Source: Spirosoma sp. SC4-14
GTDB taxonomy: Bacteria > Bacteroidota > Bacteroidia > Cytophagales > Spirosomataceae
Length of the DNA stretch: 64,000 bases
Assembly (NCBI RefSeq): GCF_037201965.1
Contig: NZ_CP147518.1
Coordinates: 116,001-180,000 of the forward strand
Reading direction: 5' to 3'
Every line of letters starts with the position of its first letter. The stretch's first letter is position 1. This document shows positions 28,450-36,809 of this stretch, piece after piece. Both the position numbers and the translations under genes were made by a program. Below the pieces are notes generated by a model, which did no database searches, had not been told where the DNA came from, and saw nothing but the letters and a program-made list of their open reading frames with translations.

Positions 28450-30102
28450 TTAGGCATTACGTTCTATCAGATTTTCAGATGATTTGCCTGAAATTAAATC
28501 TACCGCTTTTTCGGCAATCATTACAACGGGTGCATTTGTATTTCCTGATACAATAGTTGGCATTATCGACGCATCGACAACGCGCAGATTCTCTATTCCC
28601 CGAACTCGTAAAGCACTATCTACAACGGCGGTTTCATCGTCGGCTGGGCCCATTTTACACGTTCCAACCGGGTGATAAACAGTTTCAAGCTGCTGCAAAA
28701 TATGATTCCAGATATCGTCGTCAGAATGATGTTTTGCCGGGGTTTGCAGTTGTAATCGAAAAGGATCAAATGCCTTCGCCTGCATAATGTCTAAGGCTTG
28801 CCGAACACCGTTAATAAGCGTATGCCGGTCGTCTTCATGAGTAAGGTAATTAGGCTGGATTATGGGGGCGTCGGTTGGGTTTTTGGAGCGTAAGCTTATG
28901 TAGCCAGCGCTTTTAGGCTTCAATAGAGTTGGTAAAATGGTGTAGCCATCTGTAGTTGGCCAGGTAGTCAGATCATACATATCGGCTGCATAATCAGCGC
29001 CCATATGAACCGGTGCAAAATGCAACTGCAGGTCTGGCCGGTCTTTTCCGGAATTGGTACGCAGAAAAGCCACTGCTTCGAGTGGACTGATTGTCATTGG
29101 GCCTCTTTTAAAAAGAAAGTACTGCCCCAGTGCCTTTACCTGATTGAAAGGTTTTAAGTAAAAGTTTGACGATATACCTCGTTTGGAGCATAAACTACTA
29201 ACCCCTGTAAAGAGATGATCCTGTAGGTTTTGTCCAACACCAATCAGCTCTTTTTTTATGGAAATTCCGGCTTGCCGTAGTGTATCGGCAGGGCCAATAC
29301 CCGAGAGCATCAGCAACTGGGGAGACTGGAAAGCCCCTGCCGACAAGATTACTTCATTTGCGGCATAAGCCGTTTGCGTTTGATGTTTACCGGTAATAAA
29401 CTCAACACCAATAGCCCGATCGTTTTTTAATAAAACCTGTGTTGTATGAGCACGAGTCAGAACGGTTAGATTCGTGCGGCTGAGTACAGGTCTCAGAAAG
29501 GCTGTGGCTGCGCTATGCCGTTTGCCATCTTTAATGGTAAACTGAAAAAAGCCTGCACCGTCTTGTTCTGCCCCATTGCAGTCTGGGTTGGCACAAATTC
29601 CCGTTTGCTGGCACGATTCAACAAAAGCGCTGGCCAGAGGGGTCTGGTAGCGAGTCGCATAGGATACATTCAGGAGGCCTGCGTTGCCATGATAACGACT
29701 ATCAAGTTGAGCATACTGCTCATTATGTTCTGATCGGATAAAATAAGGCAATACATCTTGATATCCCCAACCAGTATTGCCTAAAGCAGCCCAGTCGTCG
29801 TAGTCGAGCCGGTTGCCTCGAACATAGGCCATTGCATTTGTAGAACTGCATCCTCCGAGTGTTTTCCCGCGGGGCTGATACATTCGACGCCCATTCAGCG
29901 CAAGTTGTGGTTCGGTCCAGAACCCCCAATCTACAGCCGTTCCATTGAGTTTGGAGTAGGCCGCTGGTATATGAATTTCTAGTTTTGTATCAGGGCCACC
30001 AGCTTCCAGCAGTAAGACCGATACCAATGGATCGGCCGATAGGCGATTGGCAAGCACGCAGCCCGCCGAGCCTGCCCCTACAATTATGTAATTGAATCGC
30101 AT
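28450..30102 (-). CDS. GMC family FAD oxidoreductase (choline dehydrogenase-like)
   Basis: A 550-aa flavoprotein. The N-terminal ADP-binding motif VGAGSAGCVLANRL and LLLEAGG bind FAD. Both GMC signatures are present (GKTLGGCSSTNAMAYVRG and GAFQSPQLLMLSGIGP). The C-terminus holds the catalytic His in YHPVGTCKMG and the Asn in GNTNAPVVMIAEKA. The closest named relatives are choline and alcohol dehydrogenases; no betaine genes flank it, so the substrate is open. No signal peptide is seen. The SMP-30 gene diverges about 530 bp upstream across a MITE-like element, so the two need not be linked. Confidence 0.93.
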   Translation of the reverse strand: MRFNYIIVGAGSAGCVLANRLSADPLVSVLLLEAGGPDTKLEIHIPAAYSKLNGTAVDWGFWTEPQLALNGRRMYQPRGKTLGGCSSTNAMAYVRGNRLDYDDWAALGNTGWGYQDVLPYFIRSEHNEQYAQLDSRYHGNAGLLNVSYATRYQTPLASAFVESCQQTGICANPDCNGAEQDGAGFFQFTIKDGKRHSAATAFLRPVLSRTNLTVLTRAHTTQVLLKNDRAIGVEFITGKHQTQTAYAANEVILSAGAFQSPQLLMLSGIGPADTLRQAGISIKKELIGVGQNLQDHLFTGVSSLCSKRGISSNFYLKPFNQVKALGQYFLFKRGPMTISPLEAVAFLRTNSGKDRPDLQLHFAPVHMGADYAADMYDLTTWPTTDGYTILPTLLKPKSAGYISLRSKNPTDAPIIQPNYLTHEDDRHTLINGVRQALDIMQAKAFDPFRLQLQTPAKHHSDDDIWNHILQQLETVYHPVGTCKMGPADDETAVVDSALRVRGIENLRVVDASIMPTIVSGNTNAPVVMIAEKAVDLISGKSSENLIERNA

Positions 30103-30177
30103 AGTGAAGCATGTTGGGAGAGCACTAAAAATATAAATAAAAAAAAGATTTAATGCAATTACTCGTTCTAGAGCTTA

Positions 30178-30391
30178 TAGATGAATACGGGGCTTTTCAT
30201 ACCAATGCCGTAGGCATGTCATCGTAGTAGCTATTCAGTCAGTGTGTGTCTTTCTAGCTCCCTAGGAGCGGCATGATTCCGTCAGCTATCGCTCCTAGGG
30301 AGCTAGAAAGACAGGAAATGCCAATTGTGACTACTAAGATGCCACCACTCCGGGGTGATACTGTTTTATGAAAAAGCCCTGTAGATGAATA
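30178..30391. mobile_element. MITE-like palindromic element with 10-bp target duplication
   Basis: The element spans 30188-30381 (194 bp). Its ends are imperfect terminal inverted repeats: CGGGGCTTTTCATA at 30188-30201 and the complement of CAGGGCTTTTTCATA at 30367-30381. Perfect 10-bp direct repeats TAGATGAATA flank it at 30178-30187 and 30382-30391. Inside is a 23-bp perfect arm pair (30248-30270 with 30290-30312) around a 19-nt loop, and further outer pairing (around CATCGTAGTAG). There is no coding capacity, so a transposase would have to act in trans. Confidence 0.82.
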
Positions 30392-30631
30392 TAAGTCAAC
30401 GGTTTAGGGAAAGTTTTTACAGAATTTGAGACATTCCTTAAACAAAGAGCCATTATTCTAACTTTTCTATAGTAAGTGAGTAGATTTTAGGGTCAAACAT
30501 TGTAGCCAATGGCGCTTTTAAAGACTGTTGCTCAGCACTGGTCCCAGACTTTTTCTGGAATTTTAAGCATGTTGTGCTGAGTTTTTGAATGAGCGTCTCA
30601 GGCATATTGAATTCATAATTTGCAGAAACGT
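30392..30631. other. Intergenic stretch upstream of the SMP-30 gene
   Basis: After the MITE-like element there are about 240 bp without a supported gene. A 50-codon open frame on the minus strand (30453-30605) is present, but nothing supports it as a gene. No TAnnTTTG box close to the SMP-30 start was found. Confidence 0.5.
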
Positions 30632-31438
30632 ATGGACGAAATACGTATACTAGCTTCGGGGTTGCTCTTTCCAGAGGGGCCTGTATTTGACGGATCTGGC
30701 TGTCTCTGGTGTGTTGAGCAGGAAGGGGAAGGGTTGTTTTGTCGAGATCGGGAAGGCGACACCACGCGAGTTCATACGGGTGGCAGACCAAACGGAGCCA
30801 TTGTGCAGGGAAGCTACATCTGGTTTTGTGATTCCGGATTTCACGCAATACGCCGTATGAATATAGAATCAAAATCGATCGAAACCGTTCTTGATCGTAT
30901 TGGAAACCAGCCACTAGGCTGGCCCAATGATCTGTGTTTCGATCAGTTGGGGAACTTACTATTTACGTGTCCTGGCTCGCCACAAGAAGACGCACCGGGT
31001 TACGTGGGCGTTTATCCAACTACTGGTCTGCCAGAAATAATTGCCGAAGGGCTCGATTATCCAAATGGGCTGACAGTATTGCCGGGGGAACAGACCCTAC
31101 TAATCAGTGAAACTCACCGGCAACGGATCTGGCAGGGCTACTGGGATGCCCAGGCGCTAAGCTGGGAAAATATTAGTGTTTGGACAACAGTGATTGAGGT
31201 TCCGGAAGGCAGCTCTATTCCTGGTCCCGATGGGCTAACAATTGGTCCCGATGGCAACTTATATGTAGCTGTTTATGGTGCCGGTATAATCCGGGTTTTC
31301 TCGCCCGATGGGAATTTCCTACGCGATATTACATTGCCGGGGCAGAACCCATCCAATTGCGCTTTCGATCCACTGGGTGAATTGGGTTTGATTGTTACCG
31401 AAACGGAACGGGGCGAGTTGCTCAGTATTACCTTTTGA
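30632..31438 (+). CDS. SMP-30/gluconolactonase family protein
   Basis: A 268-aa six-bladed propeller lactonase of the SMP-30/LRE family, probably cytoplasmic. Metal ligands can be placed: Glu in LFPEGPVF (near residue 15), Asn in WPNDLCF, Asn in YPNGLTVL and Asp in GPDGLTIGPDG. These enzymes hydrolyse sugar or other lactones. I use the ATG at 30632; a TTG four codons upstream is possible. It runs convergent with psd, ending 9 bp from it. The substrate is not evident from context. Confidence 0.88.
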   Translation: MDEIRILASGLLFPEGPVFDGSGCLWCVEQEGEGLFCRDREGDTTRVHTGGRPNGAIVQGSYIWFCDSGFHAIRRMNIESKSIETVLDRIGNQPLGWPNDLCFDQLGNLLFTCPGSPQEDAPGYVGVYPTTGLPEIIAEGLDYPNGLTVLPGEQTLLISETHRQRIWQGYWDAQALSWENISVWTTVIEVPEGSSIPGPDGLTIGPDGNLYVAVYGAGIIRVFSPDGNFLRDITLPGQNPSNCAFDPLGELGLIVTETERGELLSITF

Positions 31439-31447
31439 GCTATCTGA

Positions 31448-32110
31448 TCATTTCAGATTGGCAAGCACACTAACTCCGCCTTTGGTTCGGTCGCCGATTT
31501 TTACGTTCACTTCGGCATCCAGCGGAATGAATACATCTACCCGAGAGCCAAATTTAATAAACCCCATTTCGTCGCCCTGCTGAACCGGTTGCCCTTCCTT
31601 TACATACCAGATAATGCGTCGGGCAACGGCACCCGCAATCTGGCGGAATAGCACTTCAACGCCGTTGGGTGCCTGAATAACAACCGTAGTTCGCTCGTTT
31701 TCAGTACTCGATTTAGGATGCCAGGCTACCAGATATTTTCCCGGATAGTATTTAAAATAGCGTACAATACCCGTAATTGGATTTCGGTTAACATGCACGT
31801 TTAGCGGAGACATGAAAATAGAAATTTGCCGACGACGTGCTTTAAAATATTCGTCTTCGCTGGTTTCTTCAATCACAACCACGGTGCCATCGGCTGGAGC
31901 AATCACCTGCGATTGGTGGATGGTTAACTGGCGGTTGGGCACCCGAAAGAATTGGACAATCAGCAGAAATAAGATCAGACTGGCAACGGCCAGAAGCGTA
32001 ATTGCTGTTGAGTTGTCAGAGAAGAGATAAAAATAAGCAAGAAAATTCAGGGCCAGCAAAACCAGCCCTGTTGTAAGCATTATGGTGTAACCTTCGCGGT
32101 GTAAGCGCAT
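31448..32110 (-). CDS. psd: Phosphatidylserine decarboxylase (short, family protein)
   Basis: Makes phosphatidylethanolamine. The 220-aa length fits the short, type II-like form found in Bacteroidota. Two hydrophobic helices lie near the N-terminus (LVLLALNFLAYFYLF region), followed by VIAPADGTVVVIEE, IFMSPLNVHVNRNPI and the self-cleavage site in GFIKFGSRVDVFIP, where the serine becomes the pyruvoyl group. I use the ATG at 32110 (MRLHREGY); the longer frame would run into a palindromic repeat. phosphatidylserine synthase is not in the window. Confidence 0.92.
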   Translation of the reverse strand: MRLHREGYTIMLTTGLVLLALNFLAYFYLFSDNSTAITLLAVASLILFLLIVQFFRVPNRQLTIHQSQVIAPADGTVVVIEETSEDEYFKARRRQISIFMSPLNVHVNRNPITGIVRYFKYYPGKYLVAWHPKSSTENERTTVVIQAPNGVEVLFRQIAGAVARRIIWYVKEGQPVQQGDEMGFIKFGSRVDVFIPLDAEVNVKIGDRTKGGVSVLANLK

Positions 32111-32113
32111 AAG

Positions 32114-32201
32114 AAATTGTATGATGTATAATGTATGACGTATGTCTGATGCATCAGGTACCGACAAAATTATACATCATACACTACACATCATACAATT
32201 T
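32114..32201. repeat. Low-complexity palindromic repeat of TGTATGATGTATA type
   Basis: Perfect 14-bp arms (32114-32127 with 32188-32201) enclose further imperfect inverted copies of ATGTATGA-like units and a TGATGCATCA core. It fills the gap between gdh (ends 32210) and psd (starts 32110) on the same strand and could end gdh transcription. Confidence 0.7.
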
Positions 32202-32209
32202 AGGCAAAA

Positions 32210-33490
32210 TCAATAGCCTCCGCGGAACTTGTAGGTACTAGCCACTTTGTCGATGGCGACAATATAAGCGGCTAATCGCAGCGGAACCTGATACCGTTGG
32301 GAGGTTTCGAAAACCCGGTCGAAAGCATCTTTCATAATCCGGTCGGCCCGGCGATTGATTCGATCAAGTGTCCATTTATAGCCAATACGGTTTTGGACCC
32401 ATTCGAAATACGATACCGTAACGCCCCCCGCATTAGCCAGAATATCGGGTACAACCAGAATACCTTTGCTGTTAATAATTTCGTCGGCAGAGGCCGATGT
32501 GGGTCCATTAGCGCCTTCAACAATCATTCGGGCTTGTATAGAAGCTGCATTATCGTCGGTAATTACATCTTCCTTAGCCGCCGGAACCAATACGTCGACA
32601 GCCAGCGAGAGGAGTTCTTCGTTCGTTATTTTCTCCGCACCCGCAAAGCCTTCCAATGTACCTTTGTTCGTATTTCGATAATTGACGGCCGCTGTGATGT
32701 CGATACCGGATGCATTGTAATATCCGCCCGAAATATCACTGATCGCTACAACCGTTACACCCCGTTCATGGAGTAGTTCGGCCGCAAATGATCCTACATT
32801 ACCAAATCCCTGCACGGCAGCCGTAGCCCGATAAGGGTTCATTCGGAGCTTATCCATCGCTGCCAGAGCTGCAACCGTTACTCCCCGTCCTGTGGCTTCC
32901 GTTCGACCAAGTGAACCTCCCAGCACGAGCGGTTTGCCCGTAACCACATTGTTCACGGTCATGCCTTTCGCTTTCGAATATTCGTCTACGATCCAGGCCA
33001 TTTCGCGAGGACCAGTTCCCATATCGGGGGCCGGAATATCACGATCTGGGCCAATTACGTCCAGCATAGCAACCGTATATTGTCGGATGAGCCGTTCAAT
33101 TTCTCCCGCCGACATTTCACGCGGGTTACAGGCAATTCCGCCTTTTGCACCCCCATACGGAATGTCGACAACTGCGCACTTCCAGGTCATCCAGGCTGCC
33201 AGGGCCCGAACTTCGTCGAGATTTACGGCAGGATCGAGCCGAATACCGCCTTTGGCAGGTCCCAGAATATTGGAGTGAATAACCCGATAGCCTTCAAAAA
33301 CTTTGATGGCACCATTATCCATTGTTACAGGAAGACCAACAATGACCTGTCGGGCAGGAACTTTCAGAATATCATACATTTCATCTGAAATTCCCAAAAG
33401 GCGGGCTGCCGCGTCGAAACGCGACATCATAGATTCAAGCGGATTCTCTTTATCTTTAATTGGGGCTGGTTCGATGTAAGCCATGGCCAT
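32210..33490 (-). CDS. gdhA: Glu/Leu/Phe/Val dehydrogenase (glutamate dehydrogenase)
   Basis: Reversible oxidative deamination of glutamate to 2-oxoglutarate. The 426-aa protein has the N-terminal dimerisation/catalytic domain with GPAKGGIR and the catalytic lysine in VDIPYGGAKGGI, and the Rossmann domain with QGFGNVGSFAAE. Overall it matches the 410-430-aa hexameric GDH type. The start could be the first or third codon (MAMAYIEP). A TAATTTTG -7 box on the same strand lies at 33539-33546. The gene is separated from psd by a palindromic repeat. Confidence 0.94.
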   Translation of the reverse strand: MAMAYIEPAPIKDKENPLESMMSRFDAAARLLGISDEMYDILKVPARQVIVGLPVTMDNGAIKVFEGYRVIHSNILGPAKGGIRLDPAVNLDEVRALAAWMTWKCAVVDIPYGGAKGGIACNPREMSAGEIERLIRQYTVAMLDVIGPDRDIPAPDMGTGPREMAWIVDEYSKAKGMTVNNVVTGKPLVLGGSLGRTEATGRGVTVAALAAMDKLRMNPYRATAAVQGFGNVGSFAAELLHERGVTVVAISDISGGYYNASGIDITAAVNYRNTNKGTLEGFAGAEKITNEELLSLAVDVLVPAAKEDVITDDNAASIQARMIVEGANGPTSASADEIINSKGILVVPDILANAGGVTVSYFEWVQNRIGYKWTLDRINRRADRIMKDAFDRVFETSQRYQVPLRLAAYIVAIDKVASTYKFRGGY

Positions 33491-33747
33491 ATTATTACTT
33501 CACTCTTTTAAACAATTTTTTGCTGATGAAGTGTACAGCAAAATTAATAAAAGCGCATAAATATTATGAAAAGTATATTTTTTCTAAGATTAATATAAAA
33601 AATAGATCCCAATAATAGTTTTTGTAGGAACAATTTGCCAGAATTGTAATATACTGATATGGGCCAAAACAGAAGAAAAATCGGCAAACGTGCTAAATTA
33701 CAATTTAATAAAAATTTAAAGAAAACAAATTCAAATTGGAAGAAGGG
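33491..33747. other. AT-rich divergent intergenic region
   Basis: A run of about 330 bp very rich in A and T between gdhA and the DksA-like gene, starting with the gdhA leader. It holds the gdhA -7 box and, at its right end, the DksA-like promoter. A 30-codon basic open frame at 33659-33751 is considered a chance product of the base composition. Confidence 0.6.
33539..33546 (-). promoter_or_regulatory. Probable -7 box for gdhA
   Basis: Reads TAATTTTG on the minus strand, a full match to TAnnTTTG. The leader would be about 45 nt. The position of a -33 TTG is not filled. Confidence 0.45.
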
Positions 33748-33778
33748 TTGAAAATCAGGCCAAAAAGCGTTAATTTTG
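33748..33778 (+). promoter_or_regulatory. Promoter of the DksA-like gene
   Basis: TTG at 33748-33750 and TAATTTTG at 33771-33778 with a 20-nt spacer, the full Bacteroidota housekeeping pattern. The leader to the ATG at 33818 would be about 35 nt. Confidence 0.7.
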
Positions 33779-33817
33779 TGGAATAATTACACACCCCGTC
33801 AATTACGACTATTAACT

Positions 33818-34204
33818 ATGGTTCAAGAAGAAAAGAAACGCTATTCGGAGGAAGACTTAAAAGAGTTCGAAGAACTGATTAGTCAGAAACTTGAAGCGAC
33901 CCGTAGTGAGTTGAATTATATTAAGGAAACGCTGAGCAAACGCAATGATAGTGGTACCGATAATACATCGGGAAACTCAAAGCTGCTCGAAGATGGTGCT
34001 GACACCAGCGAACGCGAAAACCTTAGTCAATTAGCTGCCCGTCTGCAAAAATTTACGCAACAGTTGGATGCAGCCATGGTACGGATTAAGAATGGGACAT
34101 ACGGTATCTGTAAAGACACTGGCAAGCTGATTCCCAAAGAAAGACTCCGTGCAGTTCCGCATACACAACAAACGATTGAAGCGAAACTACGCCAATCGAA
34201 CTAG
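33818..34204 (+). CDS. TraR/DksA family protein without the zinc-binding cysteines
   Basis: A 128-aa protein with the DksA layout: a charged coiled-coil N-terminal half (KRYSEEDLKEFEELI, TSERENLSQLAARLQK) and the C-terminal RIKNGTYGIC-type segment followed by GKLIPKERLRAVP. Of the four zinc ligands only one cysteine remains. This form is common in Bacteroidota. DksA proteins bind in the RNA polymerase secondary channel and act with ppGpp; whether this one does is not known. I use the ATG at 33818, 40 nt after a well-formed promoter, and not the TTG at 33776, which lies inside the -7 box. Confidence 0.9.
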   Translation: MVQEEKKRYSEEDLKEFEELISQKLEATRSELNYIKETLSKRNDSGTDNTSGNSKLLEDGADTSERENLSQLAARLQKFTQQLDAAMVRIKNGTYGICKDTGKLIPKERLRAVPHTQQTIEAKLRQSN

Positions 34205-34278
34205 TGTAGGGCTGAGTTTATTTTGCAAATCTGTCATCAGCAACGATGCACAGCCTGCCTTGCTGACGCCTAATAAAA

Positions 34279-34324
34279 AAACAAAAGAGGTCTGATGGGT
34301 TACACCATCAGACCTCTTTTGTTT
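34279..34324 (+). terminator. Intrinsic terminator of the DksA-like gene
   Basis: Perfect 20-bp arms (34279-34298 with 34305-34324) around a 6-nt loop, with a T-rich 3' arm. It lies 75 bp after the stop codon. A 14-bp palindrome AAAAGTATACTTTT follows directly at 34325-34338. Confidence 0.85.
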
Positions 34325-34338
34325 AAAAGTATACTTTT

Positions 34339-34542
34339 GGTTAACTACTTTTGGCTAACAGTATTATACGGAGAAATCGATTAGGCTTGTCTCCCAGAAA
34401 ATAGTTGGCTCCGATTGGGCTAAAACAGGGGCTCATAAACAGACTTATTAGAAGTAAATGAGGCTGTTATCTTATATTTTCTGAACAAAATGTCAGTTTT
34501 TTTGTAAATAACGCAGAGTAAAAAACTAAACATCGCAAAAAT
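34339..34542. other. Intergenic stretch upstream of the holin-like gene
   Basis: About 200 bp without a supported gene or RNA. No clear TAnnTTTG box was found near the ATG at 34543. Confidence 0.5.
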
Positions 34543-34968
34543 ATGCTCGAACGTCTGGAAGAAATTCGGGAAAATATCTTTCGCTATCTGGAAGCTCGCA
34601 TCGAGTTATTTACGCTTGAAACAAGAGCAAAGGTAGAAGAAGGAGTAGTTGTTGGTATCCACGGAATTGTGCTGGCTCTTCTGAGCACTATGACCCTCAT
34701 ATTTTTATTTAGCTTACTGGCTGCTTACCTCAATGAGGTGACGAATAGTCGCTATATGGGTTTCTTAATAGTTGCTGGATTCTTTCTGTTGTTAACCCTG
34801 ATCTGGGTCGCAGCCAGTGGTTTCATTAAATCGAAAATCAAGGCAATGGCTTACACGATCATTAAAAAAAATCAGGAGAAAAAAATCGAAGAGAAATCGG
34901 AAGCCGTACGGGATTTGCTGGAGAAAACCCGCACCAGTTTAAATGAAAGTGGCAAACTAGCTCAATAA
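34543..34968 (+). CDS. Phage holin family (DUF/Phage_holin_3_6, YqjE-like) membrane protein
   Basis: A 141-aa protein: an N-terminal amphipathic helix (ENIFRYLEARIELFTLETRAKVEEG), two membrane helices (about 45-70 and 78-103) and a long basic, coiled-coil-like tail (KKNQEKKIEEKSEAVRDLLEKT). This is the Phage_holin_3_6/YqjE pattern. Despite the name, chromosomal members are not phage lysis proteins and often sit beside YtxH- or ElaB-like genes, as here. The role is unknown. It is likely co-transcribed with the next gene (69 bp gap). Confidence 0.75.
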   Translation: MLERLEEIRENIFRYLEARIELFTLETRAKVEEGVVVGIHGIVLALLSTMTLIFLFSLLAAYLNEVTNSRYMGFLIVAGFFLLLTLIWVAASGFIKSKIKAMAYTIIKKNQEKKIEEKSEAVRDLLEKTRTSLNESGKLAQ

Positions 34969-35037
34969 CTATCGTTGGAATACTTGTCTACTAATTAACT
35001 AGCAATTAGCTACATATACCGGGTAAAGAAGAAAACT

Positions 35038-35577
35038 ATGGAAGATCCGAAGGTTCCTTTTGCTGACACTACAGCCCGACGGGCACAATTGATGGCTGCT
35101 ACTGAGCGTTTTAAATCGTCGATCAGCGATAATGTTGATTCAATAAAAGAAGATGCGGTTGAAATTGGGAAAACAGCTGCGTTTGTAGCGGGAGTTGGTT
35201 TAGCCGTATATTTGGTTGTAAATGCCATATTGCCAAAGTCTGATGAGTACCGGCGAGCTGAAAAATACGGCGAGCCCGACGATGAAGACGTCGATTATGA
35301 GGATGATGAGTATGCCAACGATGAATCTATGGCAGAGCCAACACCCAATAAAGCGTTAAAACGGCAGGCTAAACACACACAACGATCAGCAGCGACCAGT
35401 GGCTTAATCGGGGGACTATTAACAACCGTGTTAACAAATATAGCCCGTGAGCAGCTAGTCGGCTTTATAGACCGTATCCGTCAGAATAATGCGATCAATC
35501 CAACCGCAGATCCAGCCAGTGGAGGGCAGTACCACGATTCGGCCACCACAACACCTGCAGACTATTCTTCACACTAA
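35038..35577 (+). CDS. Small membrane protein with acidic linker, unknown function
   Basis: A 179-aa protein with one membrane helix (about 50-72, AAFVAGVGLAVYLVVNAIL), a strongly acidic stretch (YGEPDDEDVDYEDDEYANDE), a basic segment, and a second hydrophobic helix (GLIGGLLTTVLTNIA). No family is recognised; it resembles the YtxH/DUF883-like envelope-stress proteins in layout only. It shares an operon with the holin-family gene upstream. Its last 89 bp overlap the longest possible frame of the PcrB gene in another frame. Confidence 0.65.
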   Translation: MEDPKVPFADTTARRAQLMAATERFKSSISDNVDSIKEDAVEIGKTAAFVAGVGLAVYLVVNAILPKSDEYRRAEKYGEPDDEDVDYEDDEYANDESMAEPTPNKALKRQAKHTQRSAATSGLIGGLLTTVLTNIAREQLVGFIDRIRQNNAINPTADPASGGQYHDSATTTPADYSSH

Positions 35578-36307
35578 CAGAGCATCGGGCCAGAAGGCCT
35601 TTGCCGTTCTGCTCGATCCTGACAAAATTGAGCAGAACGGCCTGAAAACACTCTTGACCCGTACTCACGAGTATCCGGTTGATTTTTTTTTGGTTGGTGG
35701 CAGCCTCGTTACTCATTATGCTCATAAAGAAGTAATAGCTGCGATTCGTCAGCACACGAATAGCCCGGTTGTTTTATTTCCGGGTAATCCGCTGCATATT
35801 GAATCGTCGGCCGATGCTATCCTTCTGCTTTCGCTTATTTCTGGCCGAAACGCTGAATTTTTAATTGGACAGCATGTTATTGCCGCCCCTCTGTTAAAAC
35901 GAAGTGGCCTGGAGATTCTACCAACGGGTTATATGCTGGTTGATAGTGGTACACAAACGACCGTTTCTTATATAAGCGGCACTACTCCTTTGCCGCACGA
36001 TAAGCCTGATGTGGCTGCCTGTACGGCTATGGCGGGTGAAATGCTGGGGCTGCGCTCGATCTATCTGGACGCAGGAAGTGGTGCTCGCTGGCCGGTGCCA
36101 CCTGCCATGATTGCGGCAGTGCGGGCAGCAGTTGACTTACCCGTTTTGGTGGGAGGTGGCATTAATTCGGGTGAGAAAGCCTATGAGGCTCTAAAAGCAG
36201 GTGCCGATGTTATTGTTGTTGGAAACGGTATTGAGCAGAATCCAGATTTACTACCCGAACTATCATCGATTGTGCGGGACTTCAACCAATCAGTTGTACA
36301 AGCCTAA
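35489..36307 (+). CDS. Geranylgeranylglyceryl/heptaprenylglyceryl phosphate synthase (PcrB family)
   Basis: A TIM-barrel prenyltransferase joining sn-glycerol-1-phosphate to a polyprenyl diphosphate. Family blocks: AVLLDPDK near residue 42, FLVGGSLVT, VLFPGNPLHI, LPTGYMLVDSG, YLDAGSGA and LVGGGINSGEKA. The only ATG that precedes the barrel is at 35489, giving 272 aa and an 89-bp overlap with the previous gene. The conserved part begins near HLQTILHTNRASGQKAF (about residue 22), so a rarer start near 35556 is possible. It may make an ether-lipid precursor; Bacteroidota members are known but their lipid is unclear. The next gene starts 3 bp after its stop. Confidence 0.9.
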   Translation: MRSIQPQIQPVEGSTTIRPPQHLQTILHTNRASGQKAFAVLLDPDKIEQNGLKTLLTRTHEYPVDFFLVGGSLVTHYAHKEVIAAIRQHTNSPVVLFPGNPLHIESSADAILLLSLISGRNAEFLIGQHVIAAPLLKRSGLEILPTGYMLVDSGTQTTVSYISGTTPLPHDKPDVAACTAMAGEMLGLRSIYLDAGSGARWPVPPAMIAAVRAAVDLPVLVGGGINSGEKAYEALKAGADVIVVGNGIEQNPDLLPELSSIVRDFNQSVVQA

Positions 36308-36310
36308 TTT

Positions 36311-36745
36311 ATGAAGACTATTGCCCGCTGTTTGTTGTGCTTATTCAGTATAGGAAGTTTTTTTTCGTCTACTCAGGTAGTTGCCCAATCGCAGAATGAG
36401 AAGATTTATACAGTAGTAGAAAAACAGCCTGAATTTCCGGGTGGAAAAGCCGCCTTAAGCCGTTATCTGGCCGAGAATATAAAATTCCCCAGTTCGCTAA
36501 TGCGAAAGAATTATAATACGGGGCCTGTTGCGGCCAGGTTTATTATCGGCCAGGATGGAGTAGTACGCGATGTACGGATAAGCGTTAAGCCTATCGAAGA
36601 CAGAAAAATGGAGAAAGGGATGAAGGACTTTATGAAGACCATCATCGATGCTATCGAACAAATGCCACGCTGGCACCCCGGTGAGGTACATGGAGCGCAC
36701 GTGGCGGTTTTTTATACCTTACCGATTGAGGTAAATATGCAATAA
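36311..36745 (+). CDS. Exported TonB C-terminal domain protein
   Basis: A 144-aa protein with a signal peptide (about 1-25, ending VVAQS) and a TonB_C-type domain: VEKQPEFPGGKAAL, ARFIIGQDGVVRDVRI and MPRWHPGEVHG. It lacks the N-terminal membrane anchor and proline-rich spacer of true TonB, so it is probably not an energy transducer by itself. Single TonB_C domains are abundant in Bacteroidota, of unknown role. It follows PcrB by 3 bp, so they form one operon. Confidence 0.85.
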   Translation: MKTIARCLLCLFSIGSFFSSTQVVAQSQNEKIYTVVEKQPEFPGGKAALSRYLAENIKFPSSLMRKNYNTGPVAARFIIGQDGVVRDVRISVKPIEDRKMEKGMKDFMKTIIDAIEQMPRWHPGEVHGAHVAVFYTLPIEVNMQ

Positions 36746-36755
36746 AAAAGTAGCT

Positions 36756-36801
36756 ACAGTAAGGGAGAGGAAAGTCTATCTGCTTTTCTCTCCCTTACTG
36801 T
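36756..36801. terminator. Terminator between the TonB-C gene and the convergent araC gene
   Basis: A 19-bp stem with one mismatch (36756-36774 with 36783-36801) and an 8-nt loop, ended by TTTTC on the plus strand. It lies between two convergent genes. Confidence 0.8.
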
Positions 36802-36809
36802 TTTCAGCC

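Noticed and set aside
30453..30605. 50-codon minus-strand open frame upstream of the SMP-30 gene
   Set aside because: No family resemblance, no promoter or neighbour that supports it.
33659..33751. 30-codon basic open frame (MGQNRRKIGKRAK...)
   Set aside because: It lies in very AT-rich DNA where K and N codons are expected by chance, and its stop overlaps the -33 region of the DksA-like promoter.
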